A stretch of 33,599 bases of DNA from JAEUMW01 sp039807745 (GTDB taxonomy: Bacteria > Pseudomonadota > Gammaproteobacteria > Burkholderiales > JAEUMW01): NCBI GenBank assembly GCA_039807745.1, contig JBDHRV010000019.1, positions 1 to 33,599 on the forward strand, written 5' to 3'. The notes beneath the pieces are model-generated. The model was not told where the DNA came from. It saw nothing but the letters and a program-made list of their open reading frames with translations, and did not search any database. This document shows, piece after piece, positions 22,901 to 30,208 of this stretch; positions within the stretch are counted from its first letter, which is position 1, and each line of letters begins with the position of its first letter. The translations under genes were made by a program, and so were the position numbers.

Positions 22901-23504
22901 ACTCGGACACGGCCTGGATTTCACGGTCGGACAGCTTGGCCGCAATCATCCGCATCATCTTGTTGGGGTCGTTCGCGCGCTCGTCGGATCGAAACGCCTT
23001 GAGCTGCGCGGACGTGTATTCGGCGTGCTGGCCTGCCAGCCGGGGATACTGCTTGGGGATGCCGGCGCCGTCCGGCAAATGACAACCTGCGCACGCCGGT
23101 ACCCCCGTGGCGGCATTTCCGCCTCGATACAGGCTTTGACCCAGCAACGCGAGTTCTTTGTTGGTGGCCACTGCGGGCTTGGCGGTCTGCTGCCAGTAGT
23201 AGACCCCTATATTCGTCATGTCCTCGGGCGAGAGCGCTGCAACCATGCCGGTCATGATCGCATTCACCCGTTCCCCGCTCTTGAAGTTCGCGAGCTGCTT
23301 GGTGGTGTACTCAGGGATCTGGCGTGCCAGGTTCGGATTGGCGGGGATAGCGCTATTGCCATCATCGCCGTGGCAGGCGGCACAGACTTGGGTAACGATC
23401 TGCTGCGCCTTGGCAGGGTCGGCCGGCGCCGGTTGCGCAGTCCAAGCGTATGGGGCGAAGAGAAAAAAAACACAGACCAGAGGACAGGCGGCGCGCAATT
23501 TCAT
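22881..23504 (-). CDS. Dihaem cytochrome c4 family protein
   Basis: 207 residues with a signal peptide (about 1-23, cleaved near WTA). Two class I cytochrome c domains: haem sites CAACH (41-45) and CAGCH (138-142). The sixth ligands would be Met84 or Met87, and a Met among 183-186. It is a periplasmic electron carrier, in known cases handing electrons from the bc1 complex to a terminal oxidase. It runs divergently from engB, the usual betaproteobacterial neighbour. Start is ATG at 23504; the frame extends to 23567 without a better start. A TAGAAT -10 candidate (23550-23545) lies 40 bases upstream. Confidence 0.93.
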   Translation of the reverse strand: MKLRAACPLVCVFFLFAPYAWTAQPAPADPAKAQQIVTQVCAACHGDDGNSAIPANPNLARQIPEYTTKQLANFKSGERVNAIMTGMVAALSPEDMTNIGVYYWQQTAKPAVATNKELALLGQSLYRGGNAATGVPACAGCHLPDGAGIPKQYPRLAGQHAEYTSAQLKAFRSDERANDPNKMMRMIAAKLSDREIQAVSEFIQGLR

Positions 23505-23544
23505 TCTTTGACTCGCTGGTTGCTCGATCCGACGGGGGCGGCGT

Positions 23545-23550
23545 ATTCTA
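23545..23550 (-). promoter_or_regulatory. Candidate -10 of the cytochrome c4 gene
   Basis: TAGAAT on the minus strand, five of six matches, about 40 bases from the start codon. The nearest -35-like hexamer (TTCGCA) is 19 bases upstream, longer than ideal. Confidence 0.3.
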
Positions 23551-23590
23551 GCGCGAGTCGCACCCATTCTGCGAATTTTCCAAACTTTCC

Positions 23591-24244
23591 ATGGGCTTGT
23601 TTCAAGATGCGAAGTTCGTTGCGGGGGTCGCCGAACTGTCGCAACTGCCGCGAGAAAGCGCGGGAGAAGTCGCTTTCGCAGGGCGTTCCAATGCCGGCAA
23701 ATCCAGCGCGATCAATGCGTTGCTGAATCGGAAGCGGCTCGCCTTCGTAAGCAGGACACCCGGTAGGACGCAGCAGGTCAACTTCTTCGACCTGGGCAAT
23801 CAGCGTTACCTCGTCGACTTGCCCGGTTACGGCTATGCAAAGGTTGCCAAGACCGGGCGGGCGCGTTGGGAAGGTCTTCTGCCAACCTATCTGCAGACGC
23901 GGGAATCATTGCGCGGCTTGGTCGTTATCATGGATGTTCGGCACCCCCTGACCGATCTGGATCTGACCCTGTTGGGGCTGTTTGCGCCCACGGCCAAGCC
24001 CGTCCACGTGCTCTTGACCAAGGCCGACAAGATTTCCCGGGGGGACGCCATCACCACGCTGCGCGAGGTCGAGGAGAATCTGGCCAGGCGCTTCGGTTTC
24101 GTGACGTGTCAGCTCTTTTCGAGCCTGTCGAAACAGGGCGTGGACAGCGCGAGAGCGACGCTGACGGGCTGGTTGCGGCTAGCGCTACAACCAGCCCGCG
24201 GAATAGAAAAACCCCCGGCTAAAGGGGAGCAAAACCGGGGGTGA
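23591..24244 (+). CDS. engB: Ribosome biogenesis GTPase EngB (YihA/YsxC)
   Basis: 217 residues. Small GTPase needed for large-subunit ribosome assembly and cell division. G1 GRSNAGKSS (31-39), G3 DLPGYG (76-81) and G4 TKAD (143-146) are intact, with TPGRTQQVNFF containing the G2 threonine. Start ATG at 23591 is 86 bases from the divergent cytochrome c4 gene. The last dozen codons, IEKPPAKGEQNRG, run through the antisense terminator hairpin at 24207-24241; this C-terminal tail lies beyond the GTPase domain and may be constrained by RNA on the other strand. Confidence 0.93.
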   Translation: MGLFQDAKFVAGVAELSQLPRESAGEVAFAGRSNAGKSSAINALLNRKRLAFVSRTPGRTQQVNFFDLGNQRYLVDLPGYGYAKVAKTGRARWEGLLPTYLQTRESLRGLVVIMDVRHPLTDLDLTLLGLFAPTAKPVHVLLTKADKISRGDAITTLREVEENLARRFGFVTCQLFSSLSKQGVDSARATLTGWLRLALQPARGIEKPPAKGEQNRG

Positions 24245-24308
24245 AAGCCTTAATTGGATTAAGGCGCCCGCTCAGGGAGGAGAAGCGGGAGACGACTCGT
24301 CATCGTCT
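24207..24308 (-). ncRNA. Candidate small RNA with anti-Shine-Dalgarno loop and intrinsic terminator
   Basis: Read 5' to 3' on the minus strand there are four adjacent hairpins. First, AGACGA / TCGTCT (24308-24303 and 24295-24290, 7-base loop). Second, CCCGCT / AGCGGG (24289-24284 and 24272-24267) with loop TCTCCTCCCTG, which contains CCTCC, complementary to GGAGG. Third, GCCTTAAT / ATTAAGGC (24265-24258 and 24254-24247) with loop CCA. Fourth, CCCCCGG / CCGGGGG (24241-24235 and 24218-24212) with loop containing CTCCCC, followed by TTTTT (24211-24207). The terminator works only in the minus direction. A possible -35, TTGACC, is at 24374-24369, but no convincing -10 was found, so the 5' end is not fixed. 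The alternative is a cis-acting hemB leader on the plus strand, with the same stems. Confidence 0.6.
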
Positions 24309-24382
24309 GACGTTTCAGGCCGAGTAGGTTCGGAAAAGTTCCCTGTTTCTTCACAATTTATCCACATTGGTCAAAAAACGAC

Positions 24383-25390
24383 ATGCAGCCCCTCGGCAAG
24401 TACCCGGTCAGGCGCATGCGCCGCGTGCGCAGAAACGAGTTCAGTCGACGCCTCGTGCGCGAGCACTCGCTCTCGGCTGCCGATCTTATTTATCCGGTGT
24501 TCGTCCTGGAGGGCAGCCAGCGCAGGGAACCAGTGGCGTCCATGCCCGGCGTCTTCCGGCAGTCTCTCGACTGCCTGTTTGCGGACGCCGAACGCTGTCT
24601 CGCTCTCGGCGTGCCCGCCCTCGCGCTGTTCCCCGTCGTCGATTCCAGCCTCAAGACGGCCGACGCGATCGAGGCCACCAACCCCGATGGTCTCGTGCCA
24701 ACGGTGGTTCGGGCGCTCAAGTCTCGCTTCCCGGAGCTTGGCATCATCACCGACATCGCGCTTGACCCATACACCAGTCACGGCCAGGACGGGTTAATCG
24801 ATGCGAATGGTTATGTGATGAACGATGAGACGGTGGCCGTGCTCAGACGTCAGGCTCAGGCACACGCCGCAGCCGGGGCCGATGTCGTGGCGCCATCCGA
24901 CATGATGGACGGGCGTATCCAGGCCATCCGGGAGGCGCTGGACGCTGATGGCGCTCAGCACGTTGCCATTCTCGCTTACGCCGCCAAGTACGCTTCGAGC
25001 TTCTACGGACCGTTCCGCGATGCCGTAGGCTCCGGGGCAAACCTGGGAGCGGGGAACAAGTACACGTATCAGATGGACCCTGCAAACAGCGACGAGGCCC
25101 TCTGGGAAGTGGGGCTCGACCTCGCGGAGGGCGCGGACATCGTGATGGTGAAGCCGGGCATGCCGTATCTCGACATTTTGCGCCGTGTCAAGGAAACATA
25201 CAGCGCGCCGACGTTCGTCTACCAGGTGAGCGGGGAATACGCGATGCTCAAGGCCGCGGCCGGCCAATCATGGCTTGCAGAGCGCGCCTGTGTCTTGGAG
25301 GCATTGCTCGCCTTCAAGCGGGCCGGGGCCGACGCGATTCTCACCTATTACGCGCTCGAAGCCGCCACTTGGCTGGCCGATACGCCGTGA
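24383..25390 (+). CDS. hemB: Delta-aminolevulinic acid dehydratase (porphobilinogen synthase) HemB
   Basis: 335 residues, TIM-barrel. Condenses two 5-aminolevulinate molecules to porphobilinogen. The two active-site lysines are Lys202 (AAKYASSFYGPF) and Lys257 (VMVKPGMPYLD). The metal loop reads DIALDPYTSHGQDG, with aspartates and no cysteine triad, indicating the magnesium-type rather than zinc-type active site, as in Pseudomonas. Start ATG at 24383 has no clear Shine-Dalgarno (only AAAAAACGAC upstream). The intervening 138 bases from engB hold the structured RNA region. HemL in the same window supplies the substrate. The 3' end is five bases from a convergent gene. Confidence 0.95.
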   Translation: MQPLGKYPVRRMRRVRRNEFSRRLVREHSLSAADLIYPVFVLEGSQRREPVASMPGVFRQSLDCLFADAERCLALGVPALALFPVVDSSLKTADAIEATNPDGLVPTVVRALKSRFPELGIITDIALDPYTSHGQDGLIDANGYVMNDETVAVLRRQAQAHAAAGADVVAPSDMMDGRIQAIREALDADGAQHVAILAYAAKYASSFYGPFRDAVGSGANLGAGNKYTYQMDPANSDEALWEVGLDLAEGADIVMVKPGMPYLDILRRVKETYSAPTFVYQVSGEYAMLKAAAGQSWLAERACVLEALLAFKRAGADAILTYYALEAATWLADTP

Positions 25391-25395
25391 ATTGG

Positions 25396-26034
25396 TCATC
25401 CCGGTTTGCCTTCGATCTCCTGACTTTCTTCGTCCGCCAGCAGGCTGAGGACATCATCGATTCGCGCCCGTTCCATGGCGCGTCCCTCCGCTGTTCTTCT
25501 CACGGTGCAGCGGACGTCGTTGGCCGGAAGCACCGTTAGCGTGATGACCGCGTCCCCGCCAGTCAGAACGAAGCAAGGGAGCGTCCGTAGCTGGTCCCCC
25601 ACGTGGAGACGGGTATCACAGGGTCGGTAGGCGAACTGCCGACGGAGAAGGTGCAGTTCCACCTCCTTGCTTCGATCCGTGAAGAGTTGGAGATTGATAT
25701 CCGAGTAGCGCCCGGCACTGCCGGATAGCACCGATCCGACCAAGTGCGGGTTGTACGCGGAGAACTCGCGCATCGCTCGTACCGCCTCGGTACGCAGGAA
25801 GTGCAGGCGGGTGCGGTGCTCGACGTCCTGGTACAGCGACTGGTAGGAACGCAGCGCTTGCTCGACTTCCTCGTTGGTGGGCAGATGCTGCGTGTCCCGC
25901 ACGCCGGCCTGCCGCGCCGCCTTTCGCTTTGCCAGGGCGAAGTCCGCGATGCCGTCCTCCGCCATGATGCGCGCGGCACGATGTGCCAACTGCTCGCGCA
26001 TGAGGTCTCGCCGACCCGCTGGATCTCGTGCCAT
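25396..26034 (-). CDS. Conserved protein of unknown function, nucleotidyltransferase-like
   Basis: 212 residues, soluble, no signal peptide or membrane helix. A basic N-terminal helical region (about 1-50) precedes a domain with LVGSVLSGSAGRYSDINLQLFTD (about 98-120), which resembles the Gly-Ser...Asp-x-Asn core of minimal nucleotidyltransferases, and then strands such as FVLTGGDAVITLTVLP. Homologues in relatives have often been given misleading ligase names; I recognise the family only loosely and do not assign a function. It begins four bases after the mrcA stop, so it is probably translated from the same message. The C-terminal tail ends in acidic residues, ADEESQEIEGKPG. Confidence 0.7.
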   Translation of the reverse strand: MARDPAGRRDLMREQLAHRAARIMAEDGIADFALAKRKAARQAGVRDTQHLPTNEEVEQALRSYQSLYQDVEHRTRLHFLRTEAVRAMREFSAYNPHLVGSVLSGSAGRYSDINLQLFTDRSKEVELHLLRRQFAYRPCDTRLHVGDQLRTLPCFVLTGGDAVITLTVLPANDVRCTVRRTAEGRAMERARIDDVLSLLADEESQEIEGKPG

Positions 26035-26038
26035 GGGC

Positions 26039-28363
26039 TTAGAACAACTGGTTTCTCACTTCCTCCGACGGGGCCGATGTCCCACCCCCGCCTGCCGGTA
26101 TGATGGTCTGCTCCGCTGGCAGGAACTCCTGAAAAAAGTACTCCGCGAGCGTGCCCGTCGGACCGGAGTCGCGCAAGCCACTCTCGGGGTTGATCTTCAC
26201 AGAGAGGACACCGGGCGGCGGCGAGAGCTTCACCTCGGGCACGCCCTTGAGGCCTTTCGCCATGTATCCGATCCACATTGGCAGCGCGGCTTGACCACCA
26301 GTCTCCCCCTTACCCAGCGTGCGGGGCGTGTCGAAGCCGATCCAGGCAACCGCCACCAGCGAGGGCTGATATCCCGCGAACCAGGCATCGATGAAATCGT
26401 TGGTGGTTCCCGTCTTGCCGGCGAGATCGCTGCGCCCAAGGCTTTTCGCCTTGGTCGCCGTGCCGTACCTGACGACGTCCTGCATCAGGCTCGTCATGAT
26501 GAAAGCATTACGTGGATCAATGATGCGCTCCGCGCCTGCGCCAGCCCGCGTCGGTTGCCATTCCTCCAGCACTTTTCCCCGATCGTCCACGATGCGGGTG
26601 ATGTAGTTCGGCTCGATGCGAAAGCCGCCATTGGCGAAGGCCGAATAACCGACGGCCATTTGCATCGGGGTCACGCCTCCGGCGCCGAGGGCGAGCGTGA
26701 GGTACGGTGGATTCAGTCTGGGATCGAATCCGAAGCGGGCAATGTAATCCTGCGCGTACTTGGCGCCGATGGCCTGCATGATCCGCACCGAAACCAGATT
26801 CTTCGATTTCGCGAGCGCAGTGCGCAGACGCATTGGCCCGTCGAAGCTCCCATCGTAATTCTTAGGCTCCCAGGCCTCGCTCCCAGTCTGACCCGCCTCG
26901 AAGCGAAGTGGCGCGTCGTTGATCACGGTTGCTGCGGTGAAGCCCTTCTCGAGCGCCGCGGAATAGATAAACGGCTTGAAGGCCGAGCCGGGCTGACGGA
27001 CCGCTTGTGTAACGTGATTGAACTTGTTGCGATCGAAATCGAATCCGCCGACCAGCGCGAGTACCCGGCCGTCCACCGGATCGACCGAAACCAACGCTCC
27101 CTCTACTTCGGGAACTTGGGCAATCTGCCAGCGCCCTTTCTCGTCTTTCATGAGACGAATGATCGAGCCGCGCTTGATGCGCTGGGCGGGCGGAACCTTG
27201 TCACCCAACGCCGCTTGCACGAAACGCAGCGCGTCGCCGGAGAGGTCGACGTTCTCGCCGCCTTTGCGGTAGGTCTTGACGCCTTGCGGATTAGCTTCCC
27301 TCACGATCGCGGGGATGAGTCCTTCGATCTCGCTATGGTCCTGCAGCAGGTCTTCCAGCACGTCGTCGCTGGCGTTGGGGGCAACCGAGACAGTGGCCTC
27401 CGGGCCGCGGTAGCCATGCCGCCGGTCGTAATCGAGCAGGCCTTTGCGCAGAGACTGATGCGCAGCGTCCTGGTGTGACTTGATCAGGGTCGTAAACACG
27501 TGCAGCCCGCGGGAATAGGCCTCTTCGCGATAGCGATCATACACCGCCTGACGGACCATCTCCGTGAAGTAGTCGGCTTGTATTGGTTTCTCCACAGACT
27601 GTGCGTGGACCGGCGGAGCATCGATGTCCGCGCTCTCATATTGTTCCGCGCTGATGAATCCGAGTTCGAGCATCCGGCGCAGAACGTATTGCTGACGTTG
27701 TCGCGCCCGCTTTGGATTAGCCACGGGATTGAAGCGGGAAGGCGCCTTTGGCAGACCAGCTAGCATGGCGATCTCTGCCAACGAGAGCTGCTGCAGATTC
27801 TTCCCGTAATAGGCCTGCGCTGCCGCTGCAAAGCCATAGGCGCGCTGCCCGAGATAGATCTGATTTAGATACAGCTCGAGAATTTCGTCCTTCGTCAGAT
27901 TCGCCTCGATCTTGAAGGACAGCAAGGCTTCGTTGAATTTCCGGGCTAGCGTCTTCTCCTTGGTCAGGAAGAAGTTTCGCGCCACCTGCATGGTGATCGT
28001 GCTTGCGCCTTGTCGCGTCTCGCCCGCCGTGAAGTTCGAATAAGCGGCGCGCAGAACGCCAACGTAGTCCACCCCTCTATGCTCGTAGAACCGTTCGTCC
28101 TCCGCAGCAAGGACCGCTTGCTTTAGCTCTTTGGGTACTTCGGCAACACGCACCACCGTGCGGCGTTCGTCGCCGAACTCACCGAGCAAAAAACCTTCTG
28201 CACTGTAGATACGTAGGGGGATCTTCGGGTGGTAATCAGTCAACACCTCGAGCGTGGGCAAGTTCGGATATGCGGAAACAGCCGCGATACCCAGAAGTGC
28301 CACCAAGACCAGGCAAAGCGCAGCGATCCCGAAGACGAACAGCGCCCCGATTCGGACGATCAT
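26039..28363 (-). CDS. mrcA: Penicillin-binding protein 1A (bifunctional transglycosylase/transpeptidase)
   Basis: 774 residues. One N-terminal transmembrane helix (about 5-30) anchors it. The GT51 glycosyltransferase domain (about 55-230) has the catalytic Glu88 in AAEDERFYEHRGVD and RQGASTITMQVARN. The transpeptidase domain carries Ser460 in GSAFKP (SxxK), SKN at 520-522 and KTG at 650-652. An inserted domain between about 300 and 410 is typical of PBP1A. It polymerises and crosslinks peptidoglycan. ATG at 28363 has a weak ribosome binding site. It is divergent from pilM, as usual in proteobacteria, and probably co-transcribed with the small gene after it. The C-terminus is Gly-rich (AGGGGTSAPSEE). 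Confidence 0.95.
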   Translation of the reverse strand: MIVRIGALFVFGIAALCLVLVALLGIAAVSAYPNLPTLEVLTDYHPKIPLRIYSAEGFLLGEFGDERRTVVRVAEVPKELKQAVLAAEDERFYEHRGVDYVGVLRAAYSNFTAGETRQGASTITMQVARNFFLTKEKTLARKFNEALLSFKIEANLTKDEILELYLNQIYLGQRAYGFAAAAQAYYGKNLQQLSLAEIAMLAGLPKAPSRFNPVANPKRARQRQQYVLRRMLELGFISAEQYESADIDAPPVHAQSVEKPIQADYFTEMVRQAVYDRYREEAYSRGLHVFTTLIKSHQDAAHQSLRKGLLDYDRRHGYRGPEATVSVAPNASDDVLEDLLQDHSEIEGLIPAIVREANPQGVKTYRKGGENVDLSGDALRFVQAALGDKVPPAQRIKRGSIIRLMKDEKGRWQIAQVPEVEGALVSVDPVDGRVLALVGGFDFDRNKFNHVTQAVRQPGSAFKPFIYSAALEKGFTAATVINDAPLRFEAGQTGSEAWEPKNYDGSFDGPMRLRTALAKSKNLVSVRIMQAIGAKYAQDYIARFGFDPRLNPPYLTLALGAGGVTPMQMAVGYSAFANGGFRIEPNYITRIVDDRGKVLEEWQPTRAGAGAERIIDPRNAFIMTSLMQDVVRYGTATKAKSLGRSDLAGKTGTTNDFIDAWFAGYQPSLVAVAWIGFDTPRTLGKGETGGQAALPMWIGYMAKGLKGVPEVKLSPPPGVLSVKINPESGLRDSGPTGTLAEYFFQEFLPAEQTIIPAGGGGTSAPSEEVRNQLF

Positions 28364-28402
28364 GGCTGGTTAAGTGAGGGCAAAAGGCCAATAACGACGG
28401 GC

Positions 28403-28408
28403 ATTATA
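28403..28408 (-). promoter_or_regulatory. Candidate -10 box for mrcA
   Basis: TATAAT on the minus strand (28408-28403) matches the consensus exactly and would give a leader of about 30-35 bases before the mrcA ATG at 28363. The -35 region, about 28426-28431, falls on a TGGCGCCA palindrome rather than on a TTGACA-like sequence, suggesting regulation by a bound protein. Confidence 0.5.
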
Positions 28409-28427
28409 GTTGCTATGACACCTTCGG

Positions 28428-28462
28428 TGGCGCCAAAGCACCAACTGAAAAGTCTGGCGCCA
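28428..28462. repeat. Two copies of palindrome TGGCGCCA in the mrcA-pilM intergenic region
   Basis: TGGCGCCA occurs at 28428-28435 and at 28455-28462, 27 bases start to start, about two and a half helical turns. As the motif is self-complementary, the two copies can pair as a single hairpin or bind a dimeric protein twice. The first copy overlaps the mrcA -35 region and the pair lies upstream of pilM. Confidence 0.45.
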
Positions 28463-28514
28463 GAAGTCGTAGCTTAGAACCCATCTGCGTTCAACCCGCT
28501 GGCAACCTTAAACC

Positions 28515-29627
28515 ATGCTAAGAGGAAATCTGGATTTCAGCCTCGACTTCCTGCGTGGCTTGCTGCAGCCGAAGTCGCCGCCACTGATTGGCGTCGACAT
28601 TAGCTCCTCGTCCATCAAAATGGTGGAGCTTTCCGATGACGGAAAGACCGGACTGCGCCTCGAACGTTATCATATCGAGCCCCTGCCAAAAGATGCCGTC
28701 AGCGAGGGCAACGTCAACAATCTTGATGCGGTAGCCGAAGCACTACGCGGCGGGTGGAGGCGAATGGGCACCCGAGTGAAGAACCTCGCCCTTGCCCTTC
28801 CGACGGCTGCGGTTATCACCAAGAAGATCGTCGTACCTGCCGGTCAGAGGGAAGAAGATCTGGAGTTGCAGGTCGAGACTGAGGCCAATCAGTACATCCC
28901 CTTTGCACTAGACGAAGTGAACCTTGATTTCCGGGTCCTGGGTCCTGTCGCGAACAATCAAGATGAGATCGAGGTGCTCATTGCGGCTTCGCGCAAGGAC
29001 AAAGTCGAGGACCGAGTGGCTGCAGCGGAAGCGTCCGGTCTCAAAGCCATAGTGATGGATGTCGAGTCCTTCGCGACCCAAACCGCCTTTGAGCTCATAG
29101 AGCGGCAACAACTGCCCAGCGGCGGCAAGGACCTGACCATCGCCATCGTCGACGTCGGAACAAATATTACCAATGTGAACGTCGTACGTAACGACACGTC
29201 GGTCTACATGCGGGAAGCGCCTTTCGGTGGCAATCAGCTCACGCAGGACATCTGCAATCGCTACAGTCTTACGGTGCAAGAGGCGGAAGCGGCGAAGCGT
29301 GCAGGTGGCCTCCCAGAAGGCTACGAGACCGAAGTTCTCGATCCATTCAGCGACACGCTCGCCCTCGAGGTGGCGCGGGCGCTGCAGTTCTTTTATACGT
29401 CGACCAAGTACAACCAAGTCGACCACATCGTGCTTTGCGGTGGCTGCGCGGCGATCGCGGGAATCGATCAGGTGATCCAGCAACGTACCCAGGTTAGCAC
29501 CCTCATCGCCAATCCGTTCGTTGGCATGTCCTGTTCCCCGAGGGTAAATCCTCGCCACCTGACTTCCGATGCGCCGTCGCTTGTCGTGGCGTGCGGGCTG
29601 GCGATGCGGAGGTTTGACGCCCAATGA
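28515..29627 (+). CDS. pilM: Type IV pilus assembly ATPase-like protein PilM
   Basis: 370 residues, actin-like fold on the cytoplasmic face of the inner membrane. The N-terminal IGVDISSSSIKMVEL is the phosphate-1 loop, IAIVDVGTNITNVNVV is the second, and IVLCGGCAAIAGID is the late adenosine-binding loop. PilM binds the N-terminus of PilN and links the pilus alignment complex to the cytoplasmic motor. Start ATG at 28515; the N-terminal RGNLDFSLDFLRGLLQPKSPP is slightly longer than in some relatives. It ends overlapping pilN by ATGA and heads pilMNOPQ. No other pil genes lie nearby. Confidence 0.94.
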   Translation: MLRGNLDFSLDFLRGLLQPKSPPLIGVDISSSSIKMVELSDDGKTGLRLERYHIEPLPKDAVSEGNVNNLDAVAEALRGGWRRMGTRVKNLALALPTAAVITKKIVVPAGQREEDLELQVETEANQYIPFALDEVNLDFRVLGPVANNQDEIEVLIAASRKDKVEDRVAAAEASGLKAIVMDVESFATQTAFELIERQQLPSGGKDLTIAIVDVGTNITNVNVVRNDTSVYMREAPFGGNQLTQDICNRYSLTVQEAEAAKRAGGLPEGYETEVLDPFSDTLALEVARALQFFYTSTKYNQVDHIVLCGGCAAIAGIDQVIQQRTQVSTLIANPFVGMSCSPRVNPRHLTSDAPSLVVACGLAMRRFDAQ

Positions 29628-30208
29628 TACGCATCAATCTGCTCCCGCATCGCGAGCTAAAGCGCAGAAGGCAGCGCGACGCGTTTCTTGCACTCTCGGC
29701 GATCACCGTGGTGATTGGTGGTGCAGCCATATTCGCGGTCTATGGCGTCATCGGTGGCCGTATTGAGCAGCAGCAGGACCGCAACCGGTACCTCGACGGT
29801 GAGATCGCGAAGCTCGACAAACAGATCGAGGAGATCCAGAAATTGCGTGAGCAGACGCAGGCCATGCTGGCACGCAAGAAGGTCGTCGAGACACTGCAGG
29901 GAAATCGGTCCGAGGCCGTCAACCTATTGGATCAGTTGGTGCGACAGTTGCCGGAGGGCGTGTACCTGCGAAGCGTCAAGCAAACTGGCGCGACGGTCCA
30001 TCTGACCGGGTATGCGCAATCAAACGCACGCGTGTCGTCATTGCTTCGCAACCTGGAGGCGTCCCCTTGGTTACAGCAGCCAAGCCTAGTGGAAATCAAG
30101 GCCGCAACCACAGGCAACGCGCGACTCAATGAGTTCACCGTGAACGTGAAGCTCACGCGGGCTGCATCGGAAGCGCCTTCGCCCGATCAGAAGGACAAGC
30201 AGTCATGA
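29624..30208 (+). CDS. pilN: Type IV pilus alignment protein PilN
   Basis: 194 residues. The cytoplasmic N-terminal segment MIRINLLPHRE is the conserved PilM-binding motif (INLLP). One transmembrane helix (about 22-43), then a coiled coil (about 45-90) and a small ferredoxin-like periplasmic domain. PilN pairs with PilO on the periplasmic side and transmits ATPase-driven signals to the pilus. ATG at 29624 overlaps the pilM stop, and its own stop overlaps pilO as ATGA. The tail after residue 180 is charged and disordered. Confidence 0.94.
   Translation: MIRINLLPHRELKRRRQRDAFLALSAITVVIGGAAIFAVYGVIGGRIEQQQDRNRYLDGEIAKLDKQIEEIQKLREQTQAMLARKKVVETLQGNRSEAVNLLDQLVRQLPEGVYLRSVKQTGATVHLTGYAQSNARVSSLLRNLEASPWLQQPSLVEIKAATTGNARLNEFTVNVKLTRAASEAPSPDQKDKQS

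Noticed and set aside
25874..27478. A 534-codon open frame on the plus strand opposite mrcA
   Set aside because: Arg-rich shadow of the PBP1A gene, whose SxxK, SxN and KTG motifs are clear on the minus strand.
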